From Sphingobacterium paucimobilis HER1398 (GTDB taxonomy: Bacteria > Bacteroidota > Bacteroidia > Sphingobacteriales > Sphingobacteriaceae): a stretch of DNA of 64,000 nucleotides. The notes beneath the pieces were generated by a model. It saw nothing but the letters and a program-made list of their open reading frames with translations, was not told the DNA's origin and did no database searches. Below, piece after piece: positions 7,643-16,140 of this stretch (its first letter is position 1; the number at the start of each line of letters is the position of its first letter). Position numbers and translations under genes: made by a program. The DNA lies in assembly GCF_000416985.1 (NCBI RefSeq), contig NZ_ATDL01000016.1, positions 1 through 64,000 of the forward strand, read 5' to 3'.

Positions 7643-10600
7643 ATGTTTAAAAAAGTCTCTAATTTTCTGAGTATAGCATTGGCTGTTGGAAGTCTCTCTG
7701 CTGCTCATGCCCAGCAAGAAACATTATTGCTGCGTAATCCTAGTATTAGTAAGACACATGTCACATTTGTCTATGGAGGTGATATTTGGATCGCTGATAA
7801 GAACGGACAGAACCCGCGTCGATTGACCACTAATCCTGGTGTCGAGATGAACCCCATGTTTTCTCCTGATGGTAAGCAAATCGCTTTTACGGGGAATTAT
7901 GATGGTAATACAGATGTGTACACCATTCCTGTAGAAGGGGGAGAACCAAAACGTATTACTTTTCACCCTGCAGCGGATCTCGTTCGAGGTTGGTTGAATA
8001 ATGAAGAAGTATACTTCCAGACTACACGTGAGTTTCAATACTCGCTAGGGTCTAGACTCTATAAAACAAAATTAACAGTAGAGAATGCAACTCCTCTGAT
8101 GATGCCTGAAGCCTATCAGGGTACACCATCTGAAGATGGACGCTTCTGGGCTTATATCAAGAACTCTGATCCTACGGAACGTGATCGTGTAGCTTTCAAG
8201 CGTTACCGTGGTGGCGGTATGCCGTCTATCTGGGTATTTGATACCAAAACCAAAAATGTAGAGGTTATTCCTGGTGAAAATTGTAATGACGTAAAGCCTG
8301 TATGGTTAGGTTCAAAAATCTATTTTCTATCGGATAGAGATAAGATTGTGAATATCTATAGCTACGATACAAAATCGAAAAAAGTAGAAAAATTAACAAA
8401 CTACAAAGATTATGATGTCCGTACCTTGCAGGGGGTTGGCAACGAACTTACTTTTGAATATGAAGGTCGTATTCATATTCTTGACTTAGGAACGAAGAAT
8501 GTAAATACCCTGAAAATTGCGCTTGCTGCAGATCCTATGTTCAAACGTTCAAGATATGTGGACTTGAGAGCTGGTATCCGTAATTTCGATCTTTCACCAA
8601 CAGGACAACGTGCACTGTTTGAAAGCCGTGGAGAAATAATATCTGTCCCTAAAGAAAAAGGAGATGCAAGGAATATCTCTAATTCAGTAGGCAGCCACGA
8701 ACGTTTCCCCGCTTGGTCGCCAAATGGTAAGTGGGTGTCTTATCTGTCTGATAAGAACGGTAAATATCAATTGGTTCTTCGTGACCAGAAGGCTGTCGAT
8801 GAGCCCACCTACATAGATCTAGGAACTGGATTGTTTTTCTTTGAACCAACGTGGTCTCCGGATAGCAAGAAGCTGTTCTATAATGACGCACATTTAAACC
8901 TATATTATGTCGATGTCGCTTCCAAAAAGGTTGTATTGGTAGATTCCGATAAACTGGCTTCTATTACAGGACGTACACGCAATCATTTTGAACCTTCATG
9001 GTCTTTTGATTCAAACTGGATTACTTATGTAAAAAGCCTAAATAACGGCGTGAATGCGGCGTTTATGTATAATTTGACAACAAAGCAGTCCCATCAGATT
9101 ACCGATGGCATGAGTGCTGTTGCACAACCTACTTTTAGTAAAGATGGTAAATACTTGTTTTTTATAGCCAGTACAAATACGGGGTTGACAAATTCAGGCC
9201 TGCATATGTCTGCTTATGAACGCAATCCGCAATTTAATGTGTATGCTTTTATTTTGTCAAAAAAGACTCCTTCGCTTTTCAAAAATGAAAGTGATGAGGA
9301 AACGGTGAAGGAAGACAAAGCCGAAGAGCCGAAGAAAGAAGAAAAAGTAGCGGAGAAAAAAGATAGTAAAAAGAAAACCTCTGTTAAGGAAGAGGCAAAA
9401 CAACCTGCGAAACCTGTAGAAAAGAAACTGGAAGTAGATTTTGATGATATCAATAGCCGCATAGTAGCGCTTCCTTTGCCTGTAGGTTACTATAGGTTGG
9501 ATGGAAGTGTAGAGAACATGCTTACCTATCAACGTGGTAGTTCCATAGGAGCCTTTGATCTGACTAAAATGGAAGATAAAGCACTTGTTGATAATGCTCG
9601 TGGATTCCGTATCAGTGCAGATGGTAAAAAAATGATGTATACCACCGGTAGAGACTACTTCATTGTCAATGCCGGACAGAAGCCTGCGCCAGCTGCGGGA
9701 AAATTGAATATAGATAATTTCAAATTTGAAGTAGATCCTGCTGCAGAGTGGAAACAGGTATTTAGAGAGGTGTGGGCGATGCAGAAAGAGTTTTTCTATG
9801 TAGAAAACATGCACGGTGCAAACTGGGAAGCGGTGAAAGCAAAGTATGAAAAATTTCTTCCTTATGTCAATCACCGGTCAGATTTAGGGTATTTATTGAA
9901 TGAGATGATGGGAGAATTGGTAGTAGGACATGCTTATATTTATCCTGGGGATCAACCTTCGACTCCATCGGTCAGTACTGGAACTCTTGGTGCAGACTTG
10001 GAACAGGTTGATGGATTTTATAAAATCAATAAAATATTTACGCGCTTAGATTGGAACCCTTCTTTCAAAGCTCCTTTGGCAGAGCCAGGGTTGAATATAA
10101 AAGAAGGTAGTTATATTGTCAGTGTAGATGGTGTCAAATTGACTTCAGACATAAGTATCTATAAACTTTTGGAAAATAGAGTGGGTAAGCAGGTTGTATT
10201 GAAGATCAATACGAAGCCTTCTCTTCAAGGAGCAAGAGAAGTGGTTGTAAATCCAATCTCTTTTTCTAGTGAAATGGGACTACGCAGTATGGATTGGGTA
10301 GAGTCAAACCGTAAGAAAGTGGATCAGTTGAGTAACGGACAGATTGCTTATGTATATATGCCAAATACCGGACAGGAAGGCTATAGCAACTTTAATAGAT
10401 ACTATTTCTCACAGATGGACAAGAAAGCACTTCTGATAGATGAACGTAACAATGGTGGAGGCTCTGTAGCAGATTATGTTATAGATCTGTTGTCAAGAGA
10501 GCTTATCGCGGGATGGGGAATTCGTGATGGTAAATCATTTACAACGCCTGGAAATGGTATATATGGACCAAAGGCGATGATTATCAATGAAAATGCAGGT

Positions 10601-10942
10601 TCTGGAGGTGATATGATGCCATACATGTTCCGATTTAAAGGATTGGGTAAGTTAGTGGGCCGTACTACAATGGGGATATTGGTCGGTATTTCGGGCTATC
10701 CACCTTTGTTGGATGGCGGTAGCATTACTTCACCAAACTTTGGGGTATACGACTTGAATGGTAACTATATTATAGAAAATGAAGGTGTAGCACCAGATAT
10801 TTTTGTAGAGCAAATGCCTAAAGATTTATTGGAAGGAAGAGATCCTCAATTAGAGCGAACAGTCAAACTTCTTTTGGAGGAGATGAAGACTTATCCTTAT
10901 CAACAAGTAAGGAAACCGGCAGATCCGATTCGTGTCAATTAA
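7643..10942 (+). CDS. Tricorn-like S41 family secreted protease
   Basis: The 1099-residue protein has a signal peptide ending near 'SLSAAHAQQ'. Residues about 25-520 form WD40/TolB-like beta-propeller repeats ('MNPMFSPDGKQIAFTG', 'FPAWSPNGKWVSYL', 'EPTWSPDSKKLFY'). A low-complexity Lys/Glu linker follows (about residues 550-600). Next come a tricorn C1-like helical domain ('EVWAMQKEFFYV'), a PDZ domain ('LGADLEQVDGFYKINKIF') and the S41 core with the nucleophile Ser near residue 987 in 'ENAGSGGDMMPY'. Tricorn-type proteases degrade oligopeptides. The signal peptide places this one in the periplasm, or on the cell surface. It is flanked by terminators and looks monocistronic. The start at 7643 is chosen from the signal peptide and the promoter position. 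Confidence 0.9.
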   Translation: MFKKVSNFLSIALAVGSLSAAHAQQETLLLRNPSISKTHVTFVYGGDIWIADKNGQNPRRLTTNPGVEMNPMFSPDGKQIAFTGNYDGNTDVYTIPVEGGEPKRITFHPAADLVRGWLNNEEVYFQTTREFQYSLGSRLYKTKLTVENATPLMMPEAYQGTPSEDGRFWAYIKNSDPTERDRVAFKRYRGGGMPSIWVFDTKTKNVEVIPGENCNDVKPVWLGSKIYFLSDRDKIVNIYSYDTKSKKVEKLTNYKDYDVRTLQGVGNELTFEYEGRIHILDLGTKNVNTLKIALAADPMFKRSRYVDLRAGIRNFDLSPTGQRALFESRGEIISVPKEKGDARNISNSVGSHERFPAWSPNGKWVSYLSDKNGKYQLVLRDQKAVDEPTYIDLGTGLFFFEPTWSPDSKKLFYNDAHLNLYYVDVASKKVVLVDSDKLASITGRTRNHFEPSWSFDSNWITYVKSLNNGVNAAFMYNLTTKQSHQITDGMSAVAQPTFSKDGKYLFFIASTNTGLTNSGLHMSAYERNPQFNVYAFILSKKTPSLFKNESDEETVKEDKAEEPKKEEKVAEKKDSKKKTSVKEEAKQPAKPVEKKLEVDFDDINSRIVALPLPVGYYRLDGSVENMLTYQRGSSIGAFDLTKMEDKALVDNARGFRISADGKKMMYTTGRDYFIVNAGQKPAPAAGKLNIDNFKFEVDPAAEWKQVFREVWAMQKEFFYVENMHGANWEAVKAKYEKFLPYVNHRSDLGYLLNEMMGELVVGHAYIYPGDQPSTPSVSTGTLGADLEQVDGFYKINKIFTRLDWNPSFKAPLAEPGLNIKEGSYIVSVDGVKLTSDISIYKLLENRVGKQVVLKINTKPSLQGAREVVVNPISFSSEMGLRSMDWVESNRKKVDQLSNGQIAYVYMPNTGQEGYSNFNRYYFSQMDKKALLIDERNNGGGSVADYVIDLLSRELIAGWGIRDGKSFTTPGNGIYGPKAMIINENAGSGGDMMPYMFRFKGLGKLVGRTTMGILVGISGYPPLLDGGSITSPNFGVYDLNGNYIIENEGVAPDIFVEQMPKDLLEGRDPQLERTVKLLLEEMKTYPYQQVRKPADPIRVN

Positions 10943-10949
10943 AATTAGT

Positions 10950-10972
10950 AAAAGGGGGCTTAGCCCCCTTTT
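10950..10972 (+). terminator. Rho-independent terminator
   Basis: A 10-bp G/C-rich stem (AAAAGGGGGC / GCCCCCTTTT, loop TTA) follows the protease stop directly. The T tract is short. Confidence 0.8.
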
Positions 10973-10990
10973 GTTATTCTAAATATTAAG

Positions 10991-10998
10991 TAACTTTA
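10991..10998 (+). promoter_or_regulatory. -7 box TAACTTTA, leaderless start
   Basis: A one-mismatch TAnnTTTG box ends 4 nt before the ATG at 11003, directly after the terminator of the protease gene. Confidence 0.4.
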
Positions 10999-11002
10999 GC
11001 GC

Positions 11003-11950
11003 ATGAATCAATATATTGGCAGACCAAATAGCCCATGGAGCTCACTCCTTATTTTATTGGGATTGACGCTGGCTTGTAGTGTGGGAGTCCAGTTCATAAT
11101 CCTCTTGTTGGGTATTTTTTCCGATGGAGGATTGGCGGAGGTACTACAGAATGAAGGCAGTCTGTCCTCCTTCTCCAATCGCCCCTTCTTTTTGTATGCG
11201 TTATTGATTGCCAGTTCTTTTGGTACATTTTTACTGCCTGCCTTTATTCTTCAAAGATTAGAACCCTATTTTAATTATTTTCCAACAGAAAATAGAAAGG
11301 ATGGAATGGCTTATGTCATTGCTATTGCACTGCTGTTTGCATTCGGTCCAATCATGCAACTGATAGGGGGTGCAAATGCACAGATGACATTTCCAGATAG
11401 TTTAAAGGGGGTCGAGACTTGGATGCGATTGCAAGAAGATAATATGGCGAACTTGATGGAAAGTATAGTAATGGTAGACCAATGTGAATTACTTTTCGTA
11501 AATATTATCGCTCTAGCTGTTGTACCCGCAATTGCTGAGGAATATTATTTCAGGGGTTCGTTAATGCATATTATACAACGCCTCGTTAAGAATTATCATA
11601 TTACAGTGTGGCTTTCCGCTATTATCTTTAGTGCAATACATGTGCAGTTCTTCGGATTTTTCCCTAGGATGATCCTAGGTGTGTTCTTTGGTTATATGTT
11701 TGTGTGGACGCAGAATATTTGGATACCTATATTAGCCCATTTTGTGAATAATGCGACCATTGCAGTCGTAGCATTCGTATATTTTCACCAAGGGAAAACA
11801 TACGCCGACTTACAGTCATACGATAGCTATTCAATATTTGTGTATATTGGAGGCTTTATTTTAACGATACTCTTAGGAATCTGGTTTTATAAAATTTCAA
11901 AAGAAAAGCAAGCTAATGGAGAAAGATTGGAAAAAAATACAAGTATATAA
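11003..11950 (+). CDS. CPBP family intramembrane (CAAX/Abi-type) protease
   Basis: This 315-residue protein has about eight hydrophobic helices. It carries the CPBP/Rce1-like signature 'AEEYYFRG' (the EExxxR motif, glutamate catalytic), then 'SAIIFSAIHVQFFGF' with the conserved His and Phe, and 'ILAHFVNN' with the second His. Family members cleave membrane substrates or process small peptides; the substrate here is unknown. The last 35 nt overlap the DUF2007 gene, and that gene overlaps cdsA, so the three are translationally coupled. This links the protease to membrane lipid biosynthesis only by co-expression. Confidence 0.88.
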   Translation: MNQYIGRPNSPWSSLLILLGLTLACSVGVQFIILLLGIFSDGGLAEVLQNEGSLSSFSNRPFFLYALLIASSFGTFLLPAFILQRLEPYFNYFPTENRKDGMAYVIAIALLFAFGPIMQLIGGANAQMTFPDSLKGVETWMRLQEDNMANLMESIVMVDQCELLFVNIIALAVVPAIAEEYYFRGSLMHIIQRLVKNYHITVWLSAIIFSAIHVQFFGFFPRMILGVFFGYMFVWTQNIWIPILAHFVNNATIAVVAFVYFHQGKTYADLQSYDSYSIFVYIGGFILTILLGIWFYKISKEKQANGERLEKNTSI

Positions 11951-12146
11951 CAGCGCTGTTGAAGCTGAGATCGTAAAACAGATGTTGGAAGAAAATGGCG
12001 TACATGCTGTGCTGTTGAACAAACAAGATTCATCTTATCTGTTCGGAAAGATTGAGCTCTATGTTCATGAGGATATGGAACAAGAAGCATTGCGATTAAT
12101 TAAGGATAATGAAGAGAATAATATAGGGGCGGAGGATGTTAACTAG
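11916..12146 (+). CDS. DUF2007 putative signal-transducing protein
   Basis: This 76-residue protein has the DUF2007 ferredoxin-like pattern: 'KKIQVYNSAVEAEIVKQML' followed by 'ENGVHAVLLNKQDSSY' and a terminal 'LYVHEDMEQEALRLI'. The family shares the ACT/PII-like small sensor shape but has no proven ligand. The start lies inside the CPBP gene in another frame (35-nt overlap), and the stop overlaps cdsA by 11 nt. The tight overlaps point to coupled translation. Confidence 0.8.
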   Translation: MEKDWKKIQVYNSAVEAEIVKQMLEENGVHAVLLNKQDSSYLFGKIELYVHEDMEQEALRLIKDNEENNIGAEDVN

Positions 12147-12936
12147 AGCTATTACAGGATTTTTTTTTATAGCCGTATTGATCGGTGCGCATCTGTTGGG
12201 ACAAGTTGTTTTTGTTTCCTTCTTCTCATTACTGGGCCTTTGGTGTTTATATGAATTTTATGGGATAGTCCGTAAGGAAGAAGTAAAACCCATGATTTTT
12301 CTAGGAATACTTGCATTTGCTGTTTTGAGTGGTCTTATTGCTTTACATTGTTTGGGAGTGATCCCGTTTATCAAGGTATGGTTATTTATTCCATTTTTCT
12401 CTTTAATATTTATCTTGGCGTTATTCCAAAAAAGGGCACTTCCCTTTAATGATATTGGTTATACCCTATTGGGAATTACTTATGCCGGAATTCCATTTCT
12501 GTTTTTTCTAGCTTTGGGATTTATAAAAGGGAACTTTAATTACTATATACCACTCGGTTTTCTCTTGATTCTCTGGTCAAATGATACAGGAGCCTATCTT
12601 GCCGGAAGAAGTTTTGGCAAGCGCAAGTTATTCGAGCGGATATCGCCTAATAAAACATGGGAAGGATTTATCGGTGGCGTCCTATTTGCAGTCGCTATTG
12701 CTTTTAATCTAGAGCAGTATTTCGGTTCTTTGACAAAATGGGAATGGGCGAGCATGGCACTTATTATTGGTGTATTTGGTACTTTGGGTGACCTTGTGGA
12801 GTCCATGTTAAAACGTAGTTTGGGTGTAAAAGATTCTGGTCATATACTTCCAGGACATGGCGGATTGTTAGATCGGTTTGATGGACTATTAATGGCAGCT
12901 CCTTTGGTATTTTTGTTTTTATTAATGATAGCATAA
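12136..12936 (+). CDS. cdsA: Phosphatidate cytidylyltransferase
   Basis: This 266-residue polytopic membrane enzyme makes CDP-diacylglycerol from phosphatidic acid and CTP, the branch point of phospholipid synthesis. The C-terminal family signature is complete: 'SMLKRSLGVKDSG' followed by 'LPGHGGLLDRFD'. Upstream, 'SNDTGAYLAGRSFGKRKLF' and 'SPNKTWEGFIGG' are also typical. Seven or eight hydrophobic segments are visible. A GGAGG motif directly abuts the ATG at 12136. The gene is followed after 2 nt by DUF2461. Confidence 0.95.
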   Translation: MLTRAITGFFFIAVLIGAHLLGQVVFVSFFSLLGLWCLYEFYGIVRKEEVKPMIFLGILAFAVLSGLIALHCLGVIPFIKVWLFIPFFSLIFILALFQKRALPFNDIGYTLLGITYAGIPFLFFLALGFIKGNFNYYIPLGFLLILWSNDTGAYLAGRSFGKRKLFERISPNKTWEGFIGGVLFAVAIAFNLEQYFGSLTKWEWASMALIIGVFGTLGDLVESMLKRSLGVKDSGHILPGHGGLLDRFDGLLMAAPLVFLFLLMIA

Positions 12937-12938
12937 CT

Positions 12939-13607
12939 ATGAATATTTCGACTTCTACACTTGAATTTCTAGCAGACCTTGCACGAAATAATACCAGAGA
13001 ATGGTTTCAGGCGAATAAAGAACGCTATGACGAGGCACTTGCAGATGTAAAGGCTTTTATTGAGAAACTGATTGTGGAGCTGTCGAAATTTGATCCGTTG
13101 ATTAACACCGATATTAAAGCATCAAAATGTATGTTTAGGATCTATAGAGATGTGCGCTTTTCGAAAGATAAATCTCCTTATAAATCTTGGTTAGCAGCAG
13201 GTATCTCTATAGACGGACGGAAGCTTGATGGGCCGGAATATTATATACATATCGAGCCTAATAATTCTTTTATGGCAGCGGGATACTGGAGGCCCAAAAA
13301 AGAACACCTAGACGCAATCCGTCAAGAAATTGATTACAATTATGAGGTGCTGAATAAAGCGCTACAAGCAGGGCGGTGGACAGTTTCAGACCTGTCTCAG
13401 GAGGATAAATTAAGCAGACCCCCTGCAGGGTATACTGCAGAGGATCCGAATATTGAAGTGCTTAAACTAAAGAGTTTTATCATACACGAGTCTCTGACGA
13501 ATTCTGAAATTACAAAGGCAGATTCGATAAATGCCGTTGTTGATATATGTAAGCGTATCTATCCACTTAAAAAATTCATTCAGGAGGCCATCGACATAGA
13601 ATCTTAA
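12939..13607 (+). CDS. DUF2461 domain protein
   Basis: This 222-residue soluble protein matches the DUF2461/TIGR02453 family over its full length: 'FLADLARNNTREWFQANKE' near the N-terminus, then 'CMFRIYRDVRFSKDKSPYK'. The biochemical function is not known. It starts 2 nt after cdsA, so it probably ends the CPBP-DUF2007-cdsA unit. Its stop codon overlaps the stop of the convergent anmK by 4 nt, leaving no room for an intergenic terminator. Confidence 0.88.
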   Translation: MNISTSTLEFLADLARNNTREWFQANKERYDEALADVKAFIEKLIVELSKFDPLINTDIKASKCMFRIYRDVRFSKDKSPYKSWLAAGISIDGRKLDGPEYYIHIEPNNSFMAAGYWRPKKEHLDAIRQEIDYNYEVLNKALQAGRWTVSDLSQEDKLSRPPAGYTAEDPNIEVLKLKSFIIHESLTNSEITKADSINAVVDICKRIYPLKKFIQEAIDIES

Positions 13608-14800
13608 AATGGAAAACTGACCTTGCCCATACATACGGCAGGGGAGTCTTTCAATCCAGCCACATTTTCTGGTTTGCCTGCTACGGCTTCATTTGCTAAT
13701 ACAGCAAAGAGACAGGCTTCTTTGGCATCTGGATTCATGTCGATCTCATCAATAGAAGTAACTTTAACCGAGGGAAGCCCTGCCCGGATATTAGCCATTA
13801 ATAAAGGGTTATGAAGGCCGCCTCCACTTACATAGATGGCTGCGTTATTGAGATCTTGTGTGAGCCTTTGGATACCATTAGCAATAGCTAAGGCTGAAAA
13901 CATGTTTAATGTTGCCATCACATCAGGTGGAGACAGATGTTGTGTGTCCGAATTTTCCTGTTTAATAGTTAAGTAATCAAGATTGAATAACTCTGGTCCT
14001 GTCGTTTTGGGGAATGCCAGCTCGAGAAAATCTTCTTGTAGCAGATGTTTTAAAAGAGTTTCGTTGACAGTTCCTGATGCTGCAATTTCAGCATTTAAGT
14101 CCATTTCTCTATTAAAATGTCGCCACATGTATTGATTCATCAATGTATTGCCCGGACCTAAATCTGTTGCGAAGGCTTTTAATGGTGAATTTTTAGCGGG
14201 AAGGAAGGTGAAATTAGAAATGCCCCCGATATTAAGGAGTATTCTGTTTTCTATAGCGTCAGTGAACAGCAGAAAATCGCCATAAGCGGCGAGGGGCGCA
14301 CCCTCACCTCCTGCTGCAATGTGTTTTTGCCGGAAATCCGATAGAGTTATGATTTTGCTGTGTACAGCGATATGGTCACCATCGCCGATCTGTAGTGTAC
14401 TGTTGGGAAGGTCTGGGTTTTTGGTGAGCGATTGAGGAGCGTGATACACTGTCTGCCCATGGCTAGCGATTAGATCTACAGCGCTCGGGTTTATTTTCCA
14501 ATTCGCTAAAGCAGAGTTAATCAGATTAGCGTGTACAATAGCCACATATGGATTGATACCACAAAGGTCTTGTTGTTGGATTTCGGGCTTTGCGAATATT
14601 TTGCGTATATGGTTTCTGAACTCATCTTGATAAGGTAGAGTGTCAAAATGAAGTATCTCCAACTGCGTGTCAAAACCGCTTCCTTGTATTTTACAAAGAG
14701 CAATATCCAAACCATCCAATGATGTTCCAGACATGAGACCGATGATTAAACGACTTTCTTTTTTGCTTATTTTATAAAGCTTTTCAATTTGGCTGTTCAT
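13604..14800 (-). CDS. anmK: Anhydro-N-acetylmuramic acid kinase
   Basis: This 398-residue sugar kinase of the ASKHA fold phosphorylates 1,6-anhydro-MurNAc to MurNAc-6-phosphate while opening the anhydro ring, part of peptidoglycan recycling. Seen motifs are the phosphate loop 'GLMSGTSLDGLDIAL', 'ASHGQTVYHAPQ', 'QIGDGDHIA', 'LLNIGGISNFTFL', 'ATDLGPGNTLMNQY' and 'VSGGGLHNPLLM'. It is transcribed alone, with a TATTTTTA box 4 nt upstream of the ATG. Its 3' end overlaps DUF2461 by 4 nt. Confidence 0.95.
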   Translation of the reverse strand: MNSQIEKLYKISKKESRLIIGLMSGTSLDGLDIALCKIQGSGFDTQLEILHFDTLPYQDEFRNHIRKIFAKPEIQQQDLCGINPYVAIVHANLINSALANWKINPSAVDLIASHGQTVYHAPQSLTKNPDLPNSTLQIGDGDHIAVHSKIITLSDFRQKHIAAGGEGAPLAAYGDFLLFTDAIENRILLNIGGISNFTFLPAKNSPLKAFATDLGPGNTLMNQYMWRHFNREMDLNAEIAASGTVNETLLKHLLQEDFLELAFPKTTGPELFNLDYLTIKQENSDTQHLSPPDVMATLNMFSALAIANGIQRLTQDLNNAAIYVSGGGLHNPLLMANIRAGLPSVKVTSIDEIDMNPDAKEACLFAVLANEAVAGKPENVAGLKDSPAVCMGKVSFPF

Positions 14801-14804
14801 ATTC

Positions 14805-14812
14805 TAAAAATA
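14805..14812 (-). promoter_or_regulatory. -7-like box TATTTTTA, leaderless start
   Basis: On the minus strand this box ends 4 nt before the anmK ATG (14800). It differs from TAnnTTTG only in the last base. Confidence 0.35.
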
Positions 14813-14873
14813 CGGATATTCGCTTTTGGTAATGTCAATTGTTAATGATATTTTTGAAAAAAAAGAAGAAATA

Positions 14874-15254
14874 ATGAATTTTCCAGCAGAATTGAAATAC
14901 ACAAAGGATCATGAATGGATTCGTGTAGAAGGCGATGAAGCCGTTATCGGTATTACTGAATTTGCTCAACGCGAGCTAGGTGATATTGTTTTTGTTGATA
15001 TTAACACTGTCGGAGAAGAGGTGGCTGCGAACGAAGTGTTCGGTACAATCGAAGCGGTGAAAACTGTGTCCGACTTATTTATGCCTACTAACTCTACAGT
15101 ATTGGCCGTGAATGACGCAATTGATGCATCTCCAGAATTAGTAAACTCTGACCCATATGGTGAGGGATGGATTATCCGTGTGAAACTTGAGAACCCAGCG
15201 GATTTAGATGCATTGTTGACAGCTGATGGTTATAAATCTGAGATCAACGCATAA
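14874..15254 (+). CDS. gcvH: Glycine cleavage system H protein
   Basis: This 126-residue lipoyl carrier shuttles the aminomethyl group between the P, T and L proteins of the glycine cleavage complex. The lipoylated Lys is K63 in '[13 protein letters not shown]', and 'TKDHEWIRV' and '[13 protein letters not shown]' are conserved landmarks. In-frame starts exist upstream (TTG 14826, ATG 14832), but the ATG at 14874 gives the usual family length and follows an AG-rich stretch. P and T proteins are not in the window. A bidirectional terminator follows. Confidence 0.93.
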   Translation: MNFPAELKYTKDHEWIRVEGDEAVIGITEFAQRELGDIVFVDINTVGEEVAANEVFGTIEAVKTVSDLFMPTNSTVLAVNDAIDASPELVNSDPYGEGWIIRVKLENPADLDALLTADGYKSEINA

Positions 15255-15265
15255 TTCTTGATTTC

Positions 15266-15317
15266 AATCTCGATAAAAAAAGGCCTCTTAACTAAGAGGC
15301 CTTTTTTTATCGAGATT
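15266..15317. terminator. Bidirectional terminator, 25-bp perfect palindrome
   Basis: The arms 15266-15290 and 15293-15317 are exact reverse complements with a 2-nt loop. The core stem AGGCCTCTTA / TAAGAGGCCT is flanked by A7 and T7, so it can terminate both gcvH and the convergent gene. It overlaps the last codons and stop of that gene. Confidence 0.92.
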
Positions 15318-16062
15318 CATTGAGTTCCATACTCGATTTAATTTTGTTGCCCTGTACCTCTAGCTCCGTATCTATGTTAGATGTTTTTGTGAAAAAGGTG
15401 TTAGTATCGACGATATAGTAGCCACTTGTGGTGCCCAAAACCTTACCAGAATCATCCATGTATGTCCCTGCAACAGTTATTTTATAACCATCAACGGTTT
15501 TTTCCGTAAAAGTATTGGTGTTTTTCCCTTTTATGCCGAGTTGTGGCAATGCTATTTCGTTCTCCCATGAATCTCCAACAGCAATCGGATGAGTCGGATA
15601 GGGCACAGACATACCTTGGATACTCGAGCGATCGAAGGCTGCGTCAGGGACGTTGGGGAAATCCATGTCGACAACTTGGGCCCTATGGTTCATGGTAATG
15701 GTCAGCGTGTTTTCTAGAAGTGGTTTTAATTGATTTGCCATGGTCTTACCCATTTGATCATTGGGTTCAACAGCAGAATCGTAGGATATTGAAATAAATC
15801 CAGCGTTGATGTCTGTCTTTAATTGTGTATACTTGGTTTGATATTGAATAGTAGAATCCGTGACGTTGGTTGCAGACATCTTCATTTTCATCTTCATATC
15901 CATAATCATGTTCTGTGTCCCTTCGATATCTGACTTCATATTCATTTCGAAGGTCATCACTTTTCCTTTTTCGGGGTTCAACTTAAAGACAATTTTCTCT
16001 TGTGCCTGTACGTCTAATAGTATTGCAAAAGCAATTAGTGCGGTAGTGAAGAATGTTTTCAT
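15307..16062 (-). CDS. Secreted DUF6263-like protein
   Basis: This 251-residue protein has a signal peptide ending near 'LLDVQAQ'. The mature part is beta-rich, with a Met/Lys-rich repeat 'MDMKMKMKMSATNVTD', then 'VGDSWENEIALPQLG' and 'TSGYYIVDTNTFF'. This fits the DUF6263 pattern of Bacteroidota periplasmic proteins of unknown function (assignment from memory). The last two sense codons and stop lie inside the palindromic terminator. The gene appears monocistronic, with the pdhB terminator just upstream. Confidence 0.7.
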   Translation of the reverse strand: MKTFFTTALIAFAILLDVQAQEKIVFKLNPEKGKVMTFEMNMKSDIEGTQNMIMDMKMKMKMSATNVTDSTIQYQTKYTQLKTDINAGFISISYDSAVEPNDQMGKTMANQLKPLLENTLTITMNHRAQVVDMDFPNVPDAAFDRSSIQGMSVPYPTHPIAVGDSWENEIALPQLGIKGKNTNTFTEKTVDGYKITVAGTYMDDSGKVLGTTSGYYIVDTNTFFTKTSNIDTELEVQGNKIKSSMELNESR

Positions 16063-16094
16063 TCTTATAGTTTTTAATGATATTGTTTTAAAAT

Positions 16095-16122
16095 AAAAAA
16101 GGAGCCTATGAGCTCCTTTTAA
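16095..16122 (-). terminator. Terminator of pdhB
   Basis: A 9-bp stem (AAAAGGAGC / GCTCCTTTT, loop of 6) has its U tract on the minus strand. It lies about 20 nt past the pdhB stop. Confidence 0.8.
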
Positions 16123-16140
16123 ATATATACTTTTTTAGTG

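Noticed and set aside
9257..9874. 205-codon minus-strand ORF inside the tricorn-like protease gene
   Set aside because: It lies opposite the Lys/Glu linker and protease coding frame, has a Phe/Leu-rich shadow composition with no motif, and no promoter or terminator fits it.
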